Of a stretch of 63,710 nucleotides of DNA, positions 29,605 through 37,846 are shown one piece after another. Positions within the stretch are counted from its first letter, which is position 1. Each line of letters opens with the position of its first letter. The stretch lies in the IMG/VR virus record IMGVR_UViG_3300024182_000006, positions 1 to 63,710 of that record; one strand, written 5' to 3'. Source of the stretch: a virus. The notes below the pieces were generated by a model. The model saw only the letters and a program-made list of their open reading frames with translations. It did no database searches and was not told the origin of the DNA. A program made the position numbers and the translations under genes.

Positions 29605-29698
29605 ATCAGGCATTGTGATCCAGGTGGCGGTGATGCTCGCGATCTACGTCATCACCGTCATCGCGATCAGCTGGAGGTGCGACGAATGCCCGAGATGA
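29591..29698 (+). CDS. 35-residue membrane peptide
   Basis: MSSRRSGIVIQVAVMLAIYVITVI: basic start, one membrane helix, then CDECPR. ATG lies inside the previous stop region and the TGA overlaps the next start. Size and build match small phage membrane peptides; role unknown, lysis or regulation possible. Confidence 0.5.
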   Translation: MSSRRSGIVIQVAVMLAIYVITVIAISWRCDECPR

Positions 29699-30012
29699 CC
29701 GAAGCCGATGACCGCGAGAAGTCGTTCACGGATCTGGTGCAACACGTAACCGAACGCTCCCCCGAGTCTGCTGAGGGCGTGGATCTGGGACGGGATCTGC
29801 TCATCATCTGCCCCGATTGCGACCGACAGGTGGCGTTCCGAGGCAAGTGCCCCAAGTGCGGTGGGGCGAGCTGGATCGAGGCGGGGCATTGGGCCACACT
29901 CGAGGCGGTGGGTAGAGCCGCGAGGGTACAGAGGGAGCGGCGCCGTGCCGCAACCCGAAGGCTCGAACAACTGCGCATTGTCGCGCACTGGGAGAGAGGA
30001 ACAATCAAATGA
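29686..30012 (+). CDS. Zinc-ribbon protein
   Basis: A 108-residue protein from ATG 29686 behind GGAGG. CPDC and CPKC pairs about 14 residues apart (near residues 42-60) form a compact zinc ribbon; an Arg-rich helix follows (ARVQRERRRAATRRLEQLR). Probably binds nucleic acid. It overlaps the glycosyltransferase ATG. Confidence 0.65.
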   Translation: MPEMTEADDREKSFTDLVQHVTERSPESAEGVDLGRDLLIICPDCDRQVAFRGKCPKCGGASWIEAGHWATLEAVGRAARVQRERRRAATRRLEQLRIVAHWERGTIK

Positions 30013-30755
30013 CAAATTGGATCATGACTGTGGCGCACAACAATCAACCGCTGCTTGCGCAAGCGGTGGACTCGTTCCTCTATCAGGACGTGCCCAGTGT
30101 ACGCGTGCTCATCATCAACAACGGGTCGACAGATGGAACGGTGGACTGGATTCACTCGATCAATAAGCTCACCGATGGGCAAGTCACCTCGATGGATTTC
30201 TACCCGCAGAAGGGGGTGGCCCACGCGTGGAACGCTGGCTTGCGCTGGCTTCGCTATCTCGATGCTCGGCAAGTGCTCGTCTGCAACCAAGACGTGTGGC
30301 TTCGCCCCGACACCTACCGCCTTCTCAAAGAGCGCGATGGGTATTTCGTCACCGCGATTGGCAAGGACTCGTATGAGGACGTGGTGAACGCGACGCCCCA
30401 CCCGGAGAACACCCGACCGCATCCGGACTTCTCCTGCTTCATGATCTCCCGTAGCTGCTTCGACGAGGTCGGCCCATTCGATGAGAAGTTTCTCGGAGCC
30501 TATGCCGAAGATAGCGATTATCACTGCCGAATGCATAAGGCGGGGGTGGAGGCGGTGGCGATTGACCTCCCCTTCTACCACGTGGGTGGGGGAGCACAGA
30601 CGATCAAGTACGCGTTGCCAGAGGCAGCTGAGCAGATCGGCAAGCAGGCAAACGAGAACCGCCAACGTTTCCTCGAGAAGTGGGGGTTCGAGGTAGGGAG
30701 CCCCGAGTACTACGCGTTCTTCAAACAGCCAGTGCTGGCGGGGTTTGTTGAATGA
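30009..30755 (+). CDS. Glycosyltransferase family 2
   Basis: A 248-residue protein. NNGSTDGT near residue 37 and NQDVWL near 94 are the nucleotide-sugar and metal-binding parts, and AEDSDYHCR near 164 is the ED-type catalytic motif. A single GT-A domain without membrane segments, so it is cytosolic. It works near the GNAT enzyme that overlaps its end. Confidence 0.85.
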   Translation: MTNWIMTVAHNNQPLLAQAVDSFLYQDVPSVRVLIINNGSTDGTVDWIHSINKLTDGQVTSMDFYPQKGVAHAWNAGLRWLRYLDARQVLVCNQDVWLRPDTYRLLKERDGYFVTAIGKDSYEDVVNATPHPENTRPHPDFSCFMISRSCFDEVGPFDEKFLGAYAEDSDYHCRMHKAGVEAVAIDLPFYHVGGGAQTIKYALPEAAEQIGKQANENRQRFLEKWGFEVGSPEYYAFFKQPVLAGFVE

Positions 30756-31267
30756 ATCCAGATCGCTACATCATCCGCCCCGCCCAATTCGAGGATTACC
30801 GCGGCATCGCCTCGCTAGAGAAGGAATGCATCCCCGCTCCGTTCAACATGGATCTGCACCAGATCGGCTACGAGATCGCGCTACCCAACCGCTTCGCTCT
30901 GGTAGCCGTCCCCGAGACACGTGTCAATGGGCAGGTTGTCGGTTACCTCTTCTCAGCTCTCCCCTCGCCACGTGCCCCCTGGATCGGCTTGCGTGTTTAT
31001 CGTCTGGGAGTCACAGAGCTGTGGAGACGCCGAGGGATCGGCCGCGACCTGCTCCACCATGCCTACCGCGCGGCGATCGACGTGGGAGGGGACACGATCC
31101 ATCTGGAAGAGGTAAGGGAGATCAACGCAGCAGCTCTGGCGCTCTACCGATCAGAGGGGTTCGAGACAGTGCTCGAGCGCGATCGGGATCGCAACGGGAC
31201 ACTGGGGAAGGTCTACGCGATGGAGAAGAAGCTCATCGTAGACCCGGGCCATAAAGGATGGCCATAG
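30752..31267 (+). CDS. GNAT-family N-acetyltransferase (RimI-like)
   Basis: A 171-residue protein. RRRGIGRDLLHHAYRA near residue 92 is the acetyl-CoA pyrophosphate-binding loop and helix; NAAALALYRSEGFE near 127 is the next standard element. It could acetylate a sugar, an aminosugar or a protein. It is the last gene of the plus arm. Confidence 0.8.
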   Translation: MNPDRYIIRPAQFEDYRGIASLEKECIPAPFNMDLHQIGYEIALPNRFALVAVPETRVNGQVVGYLFSALPSPRAPWIGLRVYRLGVTELWRRRGIGRDLLHHAYRAAIDVGGDTIHLEEVREINAAALALYRSEGFETVLERDRDRNGTLGKVYAMEKKLIVDPGHKGWP

Positions 31268-31395
31268 CTCTAAGAAGGGCGGGAAGAGTAAGGAGAAACG
31301 GGAACGTAGGGCACGCCCACACTCACCCTCTACCCCACCCGCCGCCCCACCCTGACGTGCCCATGGGCAGCGTACCATGGGCATCGTCTCGGCCG
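31268..31395. other. Convergence zone of the two arms
   Basis: A 128-bp stretch between the last plus gene and the last minus gene. It contains the palindrome TGCCCATGGGCA (31358-31369) with CCATGGGCA repeated at 31375-31383, and GGGCACG/CGTGCCC inverted copies (31308 and 31356). No T-run terminator was seen, so the actual stop signals are unclear. Confidence 0.5.
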
Positions 31396-31797
31396 TTAGG
31401 ATTTCCGGATGGGGATCTGATCCATGGGCTTGTTCTCGTAGCTACCGCTGAGCATTCGCTGCACGCCTGCGTGCATGAAGATCCCCTGGAGCGACTCCAC
31501 GTTCTTCTGGAGAGTCTCCACGCCCTTACGTAAGGCTGCCACCGTCTCGTTGTCCGGGAGCTCCTCGAACACAACTGCTCGCGCCACGCCGTCCATCTTG
31601 GCCTCGATTCTGTCGTGGGAGATTACGATCTCCACGACCCGGTCTCGGAACTTGTCGCTCTCGGTGACCGTCGAGACCAATCGGAGCTCATTCCGATCTG
31701 ACCGATCATTCCAACTTCGCCAGATCGAGAACGCCGTTCCGATTGCCGCCAGGACCGAAAAAGCGAATCCGAATATAGACATGAGTTGTCCAGACAT
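31396..31797 (-). CDS. Membrane-anchored coiled-coil protein (possible lysis or virion protein)
   Basis: A 133-residue protein (GTG 31806 is an alternative start). An N-terminal hydrophobic helix (SIFGFAFSVLAAIGTAFSIW) is followed by a charged helix and heptad-like stretch (ALRKGVETLQKNVESLQ). The layout resembles an i-spanin or holin partner, but its place at the end of the internal-virion-protein genes would also fit a virion protein. Confidence 0.55.
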   Translation of the reverse strand: MSGQLMSIFGFAFSVLAAIGTAFSIWRSWNDRSDRNELRLVSTVTESDKFRDRVVEIVISHDRIEAKMDGVARAVVFEELPDNETVAALRKGVETLQKNVESLQGIFMHAGVQRMLSGSYENKPMDQIPIRKS

Positions 31798-31979
31798 GGC
31801 GCCCACCGCCCTTCCGTGAGATCAACCTCTCTGGAGTTCATCATGTCAAATCCCCACACGACTCTGCAATACATCCGGACACAATCGCCCGGATTATTTG
31901 CAACTCACCCTTGATTGTGCCTGATTCGTGCCCACCGATCTTGCTACGATGGGCGATTGCAGGTGACGAGCCAATTGCT

Positions 31980-34253
31980 CTATGGTGTGGTAGGAGGCCC
32001 TGACGTTTCGCCGCGCACAGCCGCACTGGACGAGCCAGTAGCGCTGGGGGCGCCAGAGGGACTGGTGGGTTTCTGCTTCGCTGTCCGTGCATTCTCGCCC
32101 GCATTCGCCTTCAACAGGCGACTCATTTCAGCGGTCGCCTGCATCACGTTACCACCGTACTTCGCGAGAATGTTCCGGAAGGCCATAACCCCTTCCGGGG
32201 AAGTGAGGATCTTGGCGAGAAGCATCGTTCCAGCAGCCCCTCCGGCAGTAGCCAGAGCTGTGGGCAACGAGTGGAGGAATGTTGCACTCATCAGGCTGGT
32301 AGTGGCCCCGAAGTTGAGGGGGCTGAGCACACTTGTCTTGAGCCCACCAGGAGCTTTGATCGATCGTGCTTCATCGCGCAAGTTGTAGAGCTCTTTCACC
32401 GTCGGTTCGGAGAGGATCTCCGAGAGACGCCCATCCCGCGAGAGCTTGTCCAGACTCACGCTGAACCGCTTGGCGTCGAACGTCCCATCCTTGGCGGTTG
32501 CGTCATCCACCAGGTTCTGGACCACCTTCCCTGCCATCGCATCGAAGGTGTCTTGCCCCACGTGCTGCTTGATCATGCGAATGTCGTCCAGATCTGTCCC
32601 GCTCGCCGTGAGCACCTTGTACGCTTTCTCAGGGCTCGCGTCCTCGAGCGCCCCAACCACGCTCTCGTTGAACGTTTGCTTGTTCTCGCGGGTGAGCTGG
32701 TTCGCATCGCGCCACTTTTGCAATAGATCTGTGCGCCCCTTACTCGCGAGCGCATCTTCCATCGACTGATCCACAGCACTCGCTAGCTTGCCGTTCACCC
32801 CCGCGCGCATGCCTGGGATGGGCTCGTCGAACTTGCGCGCCGCTTTGAGCAGGAACGACCGGCTCTGCTTGGCACTGTTCCATGGCACTTTGTCATCGAG
32901 CGAGAGAACTTTGTCGAGCTGACCGCGCACAGCGGAGAGATCCGAATCCCCCACAGCGAGATTGGGGTCGTCGTAGCGCTGCTTCAGATCGGCCGCGAGC
33001 TTCTTCCACTCGGTCGTGTCCACCCACACCCCTGAATTGGGATCGGGGACCAGGGCCGTTTTGGATTCGGCCACCTGGCGCATGATCGGTGTCCCGTCCG
33101 ATTGCACAAGGCCAGTCGGCTCGCTACGGTAGCTTGGCACCGTAACTTGCCTCAGCGTAGGGGACGCTTCCTGATCCACGGCGCTGTGCATCTGGTTCGC
33201 TTCCTGATTGAGCTTGACCTTCGCCTCGCCAATCTTCTGGCTGATATGCTCCCCCAGCTGCTCCGGCGTCCCGTTGAAGCCGGAGATCTTCTGCGCGGTG
33301 TCATGAGCCAGATTGAGTACATCCTGCTGCGCCCCTTTGCGGAAGGCGTTGTACACGACCGAGCCAGGGAGGGAGTTCTCCACCACCTTCTCGGCTACAG
33401 CCAGAGGCTTGCTCCCCGTGACCTCTGCCAACGTCTTCCGTACGGGGGATTTTGGGATCACGGTGGGAGCTGTGTCGGGGGTGATCCGATCGAGCAGCGG
33501 TCCTGCTGCGAATGGGGCGAGTAGGCCCGTAGCACGTCCCGCGGCACGGGGCGTGTCTGTCCCCGCGAGCTCCCCAGCATCGGCCGCTGCGGGGCCCACA
33601 ACTGGTACGATCGAGGCAAGCGAGTGCCCGGTAGCTCGAGAGAATGCGCCGGGAGGAAGGGGCTCGCCACGTGGCCCCACGACCTCGGTCGTGCCATCGG
33701 GGTTCTGCCGGACATAACTCCCGCCGGGGAGAGCCTCCCGCGCCTGGTCTGCTTGATCGATCATCTGCTCCGGCGCGTGCTGGAGAAGGGGAACGATCAT
33801 CCCACCAGCAGGCCCGAGTGCCGCTTGTGCTCCCCGAGCGAACGCCTCGGCCCCATGCCCTTCCTTTGCGGCCTGCCACGCACGCTGGGCCTGCTCCACC
33901 GGGTCGAATTGCTTGGCAGTCTCCTGAGCCTGCGCATTGGAGCCCACTCCAAGTGACTCCCCCACACCCCGGGCGAAACGCGAAGCACTATCCGTCCAGC
34001 TCGTGGAGGGAGGCTCGTTTGCAACATCCACAGGGGGGCGACTTACCATCCCCGTCTGGGGATCGCGTCGGATCACCACTCCCCGCTGTTTGAGACGCGA
34101 GGCAGCTTGCTCCGCAATGGAGAGGGGAGCCGCTGCTTTTGGGGGGCCATTAGCAGCGTCATGGGCGTTGACGATCTGGTCCATCTCCGCCTGGGTCGCA
34201 TCGTCAGGGAAGGAGAGGACCGTGCCGTCTGGCAATCGTGCGTGTTTGGCCAT
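31980..34253 (-). CDS. Large internal virion protein
   Basis: A 757-residue protein. The first 40 residues (LPDGTVLSFPDDATQAEMD) match a short N-terminal module common to phage internal and tail proteins. A Pro/Ala-rich part follows, then long helical regions, and near the C-terminus a Gly/Ala-rich hydrophobic stretch (LATAGGAAGTMLLAKILTS) that could insert in a membrane. Position and size match the DNA-ejection proteins of short-tailed phages. No lytic-transglycosylase motif was recognised. Confidence 0.65.
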   Translation of the reverse strand: MAKHARLPDGTVLSFPDDATQAEMDQIVNAHDAANGPPKAAAPLSIAEQAASRLKQRGVVIRRDPQTGMVSRPPVDVANEPPSTSWTDSASRFARGVGESLGVGSNAQAQETAKQFDPVEQAQRAWQAAKEGHGAEAFARGAQAALGPAGGMIVPLLQHAPEQMIDQADQAREALPGGSYVRQNPDGTTEVVGPRGEPLPPGAFSRATGHSLASIVPVVGPAAADAGELAGTDTPRAAGRATGLLAPFAAGPLLDRITPDTAPTVIPKSPVRKTLAEVTGSKPLAVAEKVVENSLPGSVVYNAFRKGAQQDVLNLAHDTAQKISGFNGTPEQLGEHISQKIGEAKVKLNQEANQMHSAVDQEASPTLRQVTVPSYRSEPTGLVQSDGTPIMRQVAESKTALVPDPNSGVWVDTTEWKKLAADLKQRYDDPNLAVGDSDLSAVRGQLDKVLSLDDKVPWNSAKQSRSFLLKAARKFDEPIPGMRAGVNGKLASAVDQSMEDALASKGRTDLLQKWRDANQLTRENKQTFNESVVGALEDASPEKAYKVLTASGTDLDDIRMIKQHVGQDTFDAMAGKVVQNLVDDATAKDGTFDAKRFSVSLDKLSRDGRLSEILSEPTVKELYNLRDEARSIKAPGGLKTSVLSPLNFGATTSLMSATFLHSLPTALATAGGAAGTMLLAKILTSPEGVMAFRNILAKYGGNVMQATAEMSRLLKANAGENARTAKQKPTSPSGAPSATGSSSAAVRGETSGPPTTP

Positions 34254-34275
34254 ATTGCCCTTCTACAGTTACCAG

Positions 34276-36129
34276 TTACGGCTGGGTCTGGGCCACGAGC
34301 TTCCCGTTGGCCCCCCGAACATAAACGACTTCCTTGCCGCCCCCACCACCCCCACCAGATCGACCCTGACTCTGCGAGCCCGGTCGGGTTGTGCGCGAGG
34401 AGATCGGTGTCTGCGGCGGTCCTCCCGACGAGGGCGGAAGCTGATTCGTATTGGATGACGGGGGAGTACCCTCCTCCCATCCGGTGGGGGTCATGTGGCC
34501 CGACACCGCCCCCGTCTTGTTGCCGAACTGTACCGCCCCTCGTTCCGCTTGGACGAGCTGATCGCGGATGTTGACGAGTTTTTGATGGATCAGCATCGGG
34601 CTGTCTGTCTTGGTCTTGGCTGCGTGAATCAGCCCCTCTTCGAACACGCGGATGTTGCGGCTCATCCCCTTGGTGACTGAGGCAACGGATTGGAGCTTGG
34701 CCAGTTCCAGAGCCGAGATCTCCTTGCCGATATCGTCCGACGAGCCGAAACCAATGTCGTACTTCATCCGCTCGGCGAGGAGGTAGTAGGGTTGGTTGAT
34801 GTTCTTGTAAGGCTCGAACGAGTCGATGAGCTGGTTGATGCGCTTCAGACGCGGGTCGAGCTCGGCCATGGACTTCTGCGCGGGGCCGCTGAGTAGATGA
34901 CCGTCCCCGTTGAGGAGGTTGTCGGGGTACTTCTTGAGACTCACAATCTCATCGTTCATCACCTTGCGCGCGTAGGTGTTGGCGTTCTGCTGGGCAATAC
35001 CGACCCGTGCCCAGGCGTCAGGGGTGCCGTGCGCGTAGGCCTCAGCTTTGAGCCGCGCGATATCGTTCTTGTTCTGCGCGATCTGCACCCGCGCCGCGTT
35101 GAGATTGTGTTGCTCTTGCAGCTTGGGGGGCAACTCCTCAAATCGCATGTTTCGGTAGCCGAACGGATCTGCGTCGGGAGCGCCCGGATCGTACTGCTTG
35201 CCGAGTCCGGCCATCTTCGCCGGGTCGATGAGGAGCTTCCCGTTCGACCCCATCCCGTACTGGCGCTCGAGAGCGAGCTTGGTGGAGAGACTCCGAGCGT
35301 CCATCTCCTGCTTGAGCTCTGCCTCGGCACGGGCTGCGTGCATATGGCGCGCGGCAGTCTCCTCGGGGGACTCGAATGCGCCGCCAAGATGTGGAGGCAT
35401 AGTCGGTGGTGTGGCTGGAGCCGTGGGAGGAGCGCCCGGCTGTGGCGTCGACGGGGGGAGCGGCGTTGTCGGAGGAGCCGAGGCCAGTAAGGGGGAAGGC
35501 GCTGGGAGGCTCCGATCAGGAGTGGGGAGTGCTCCGGTGGGCGGAGTTCCTCCAGCAGCGGAGATGGGAGCTGTGGCGATGGGGGCCGTGGGGGTAGCAG
35601 GGGGAGCTCCCAGATCGATGTTGGAGACGAGAGGGGAGGGTTGCATATCCCCCGAACTAGCATCCGCTGAAATCGGCGGGGCTGGTGGGGAGTTGGGCGG
35701 CGCGGACGCATCAGCCTGCCCACCGCCACCACTAGCGACGTCACCACTGCCGCCACCAGACAGTGCGTGGTTGAGCAGAGCCGGGAGCACGTGATTCTGC
35801 ACCGCATCTGTCACAGCCCCGCGGACATCTTCATGAGTCGGTGGGGGATTGTCCCCCTGCGAGGGGTGCCGGGTCTCCTCCGGATCGAAGATCCCTGTCT
35901 TTTGTTTGTAGGGCTTACTCGTAGGGGTGGCTGCGAGCTTACCGAGCTCGTCTACGATCTTTTGCTTGACCGAGGCATAGGGAGTGTTCTGGAGGACCAT
36001 CTCCATGTTGGAGGCGATCTGATGTCGGCGGTCCTTCTCGTCCTGGTATTCGCGAAGCTGCTGCTCATGGAGTCTGCTATCGACCCCATGCAGAAAGCCG
36101 GAAACGGAGAATCCTGGTACGCCTGCCAT
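34276..36129 (-). CDS. Large internal or ejection-type virion protein
   Basis: A 617-residue protein. Helical N-terminus (LREYQDEKDRRHQIASNME), a 170-residue Pro/Ala/Gly linker (residues about 105-255), a helical middle and a Gly-rich tail. Low complexity in the linker suggests a flexible, extended protein. It sits between the 273- and 757-residue proteins, giving the three-gene order typical of podovirus ejection proteins. Confidence 0.6.
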   Translation of the reverse strand: MAGVPGFSVSGFLHGVDSRLHEQQLREYQDEKDRRHQIASNMEMVLQNTPYASVKQKIVDELGKLAATPTSKPYKQKTGIFDPEETRHPSQGDNPPPTHEDVRGAVTDAVQNHVLPALLNHALSGGGSGDVASGGGGQADASAPPNSPPAPPISADASSGDMQPSPLVSNIDLGAPPATPTAPIATAPISAAGGTPPTGALPTPDRSLPAPSPLLASAPPTTPLPPSTPQPGAPPTAPATPPTMPPHLGGAFESPEETAARHMHAARAEAELKQEMDARSLSTKLALERQYGMGSNGKLLIDPAKMAGLGKQYDPGAPDADPFGYRNMRFEELPPKLQEQHNLNAARVQIAQNKNDIARLKAEAYAHGTPDAWARVGIAQQNANTYARKVMNDEIVSLKKYPDNLLNGDGHLLSGPAQKSMAELDPRLKRINQLIDSFEPYKNINQPYYLLAERMKYDIGFGSSDDIGKEISALELAKLQSVASVTKGMSRNIRVFEEGLIHAAKTKTDSPMLIHQKLVNIRDQLVQAERGAVQFGNKTGAVSGHMTPTGWEEGTPPSSNTNQLPPSSGGPPQTPISSRTTRPGSQSQGRSGGGGGGGKEVVYVRGANGKLVAQTQP

Positions 36130-36138
36130 TGCACACCC

Positions 36139-36960
36139 CTAGAACAAGCTGTTGTCGATCACATCCGAATTGCCGCCGCTGCTACTACCACCACCGCCAC
36201 CGCCACTACTGTTATTTGTATCTCTGCGCTGCATCAGTTGGGTAATGAGATCGGTTACCGCCCCGCCCATATCCGCGCTGGACTGGTCGTTCTGATTGCG
36301 CAAGTTGAACAGCTGACTCATAAGAGCGTTATTCGAGGCGGCCGCCCCTTGCAACCCTCCAAACGAGGCGCCTAGAGCGCCGAGCCCCATGTTGGAGAGC
36401 TGTCCTCCGAGCCCCGCCAAACCGGACAGGGCGCTGTTACGCGCTCCGATCGTGGCTTTGTTCATTGCATCGGCTCGTGCCGAGAGCATTCCCAAACGCT
36501 GGCCGGAGGTGGCTGCGGTACGCGGAGCGCTCTCTGTCATATATTGCAGAGGTCGGTCGTAGCTGCTGGCGATATCCGAGAGCTGAGGATTGATCGACTC
36601 GAGTAGGGCATTGCGATCACCCCCCACCATGCGGTGGTACTGCTCGATCACCGGGGCCAGAGCAGTCACTCCCTGTTGCAGGGTGCTCATACCGTAGGGC
36701 ATGAGCTGCTTGGCGGCATCTGATTGCAAGCCGACCAGCCCTTCCTGTCCCGCCGCGGCTGCGTTCTGCGCCTTAGCCGCCTTCTTCTGGGCCATGTAGG
36801 CGCCCACGGCACTGATGACAGCGCCGATCACAGCGCCCCATCCGCATGGTTGGAACTGGAACTGCCCCGGATTGATAGGCCTTACTGAAGGGGGATTCCA
36901 GCGATCCGGTTCGTCAGTCGGGAACTGCTGGCGGTGCTGTTTCTCGCTGTTTACCCACAT
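36139..36960 (-). CDS. Virion protein with glycine-rich membrane-like segment
   Basis: A 273-residue protein; GGAGG five bases before ATG 36960. Residues about 40-60 (GAVIGAVISAVGAYMAQKK) form a small-residue hydrophobic helix, followed by an Ala/Gln-rich helical body and a Gly-rich end with GGGGGGSSSGG. The same fold pattern is seen in small ejection or internal core proteins of podoviruses. It overlaps the upstream gene by 47 bases. Confidence 0.6.
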   Translation of the reverse strand: MWVNSEKQHRQQFPTDEPDRWNPPSVRPINPGQFQFQPCGWGAVIGAVISAVGAYMAQKKAAKAQNAAAAGQEGLVGLQSDAAKQLMPYGMSTLQQGVTALAPVIEQYHRMVGGDRNALLESINPQLSDIASSYDRPLQYMTESAPRTAATSGQRLGMLSARADAMNKATIGARNSALSGLAGLGGQLSNMGLGALGASFGGLQGAAASNNALMSQLFNLRNQNDQSSADMGGAVTDLITQLMQRRDTNNSSGGGGGGSSSGGNSDVIDNSLF

Positions 36961-37432
36961 AATGCCTCCACACCCTCACCGGAACCAGCTCGAACCCATC
37001 CAACAGCGCTGTGGGAGGCGTACACCCCTCCTGCAAGTACACATCATAATACTCGTGACCAGGCACGTCGATCGGCTCGGTAGAATGATCCTGCTTCTCG
37101 AGCCATACCTGCTGGAGTGCATCCAGGATCGTGTGGTCGATCGCCCGGAAGATCGGGGCGAGCGTGTCCACTGCTTGCTGGAGGTTCCCGATCGGTTGTC
37201 CATCTGCTCCAGTGCCCGCCCCCGCAACAGCGAATGGACCAAATCGCAGGAGGCGCGATTGCAGGTAGCCGATGGCAGTCACATCTCCTCCAACAAGGAG
37301 CTGGTAGGCGTCCGAGAAGGCGGGGTCGGGAGGAGCGATCTCGGTGAATGATGCAACATCCGCATCAAACCGCTCCCGCTGCTCTTGGCTGACGAGAATC
37401 ACATGGGCATCTGAGTTCTGTTTTTCGGTCAT
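36914..37432 (-). CDS. Hypothetical virion-region protein
   Basis: A 172-residue protein, mixed alpha/beta, acidic. It lies between the tail protein gene and the internal proteins. No family is recognised; a minor tail or assembly protein by position. Confidence 0.6.
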   Translation of the reverse strand: MTEKQNSDAHVILVSQEQRERFDADVASFTEIAPPDPAFSDAYQLLVGGDVTAIGYLQSRLLRFGPFAVAGAGTGADGQPIGNLQQAVDTLAPIFRAIDHTILDALQQVWLEKQDHSTEPIDVPGHEYYDVYLQEGCTPPTALLDGFELVPVRVWRHYVGKQRETAPPAVPD

Positions 37433-37462
37433 ATACGTACCCTACCACAGCTGCCCTATCTC

Positions 37463-37846
37463 TTAGGACACAGCGATCCATGAAGGGGGATTGGTCGTAC
37501 TGTCGAGGCAATAGAGCTTCGGCCCCACACGGATCAGCTCCTGGAGCGGCGCCGATTGGTGGCCCGAGACCGTGGGAAGCGCGGTGTAGGAGTTCACTCC
37601 CGCTTTCTGTGGATTGAGGGCAATGCCCGGCAGAGCCGTGATGTCCAGAGCGAGATCGTTCCCGCTTGTCAGATGGGACCGGATCATCGCAACGTCGCCA
37701 GGGGTGATCTGTGACGCTTCCTTAGCGATCTTGTGCGTCTGGTCCACGTTCTGACGAAGTGCGACAAGCTCGCGTGACATCTCCTGGAGCAGCGTGTAGA
37801 GCTGTGCGGGGTCGTGGACTGTTCCTAGATCGAATGAGCGTGGCAT
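37463..37846 (-). CDS. Hypothetical tail-region protein with N-terminal coiled coil
   Basis: A 127-residue protein. A heptad-like N-terminal helix (LYTLLQEMSRELVALRQNVD) is followed by a beta-rich C-terminal part. It starts at the stop of the 1447-residue tail gene. Possibly a small tail or fibre-base protein that trimerises through its coiled coil. Confidence 0.6.
   Translation of the reverse strand: MPRSFDLGTVHDPAQLYTLLQEMSRELVALRQNVDQTHKIAKEASQITPGDVAMIRSHLTSGNDLALDITALPGIALNPQKAGVNSYTALPTVSGHQSAPLQELIRVGPKLYCLDSTTNPPSWIAVS

Noticed and set aside
29667-30665. 332-codon minus frame opposite the glycosyltransferase
   Set aside because: Antisense shadow of a gene with clear GT2 motifs.
31358-31383. 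Bidirectional terminator at the arm convergence
   Set aside because: Palindromic GC sequence but no T run on either strand, so it was kept only as an unexplained convergence zone.
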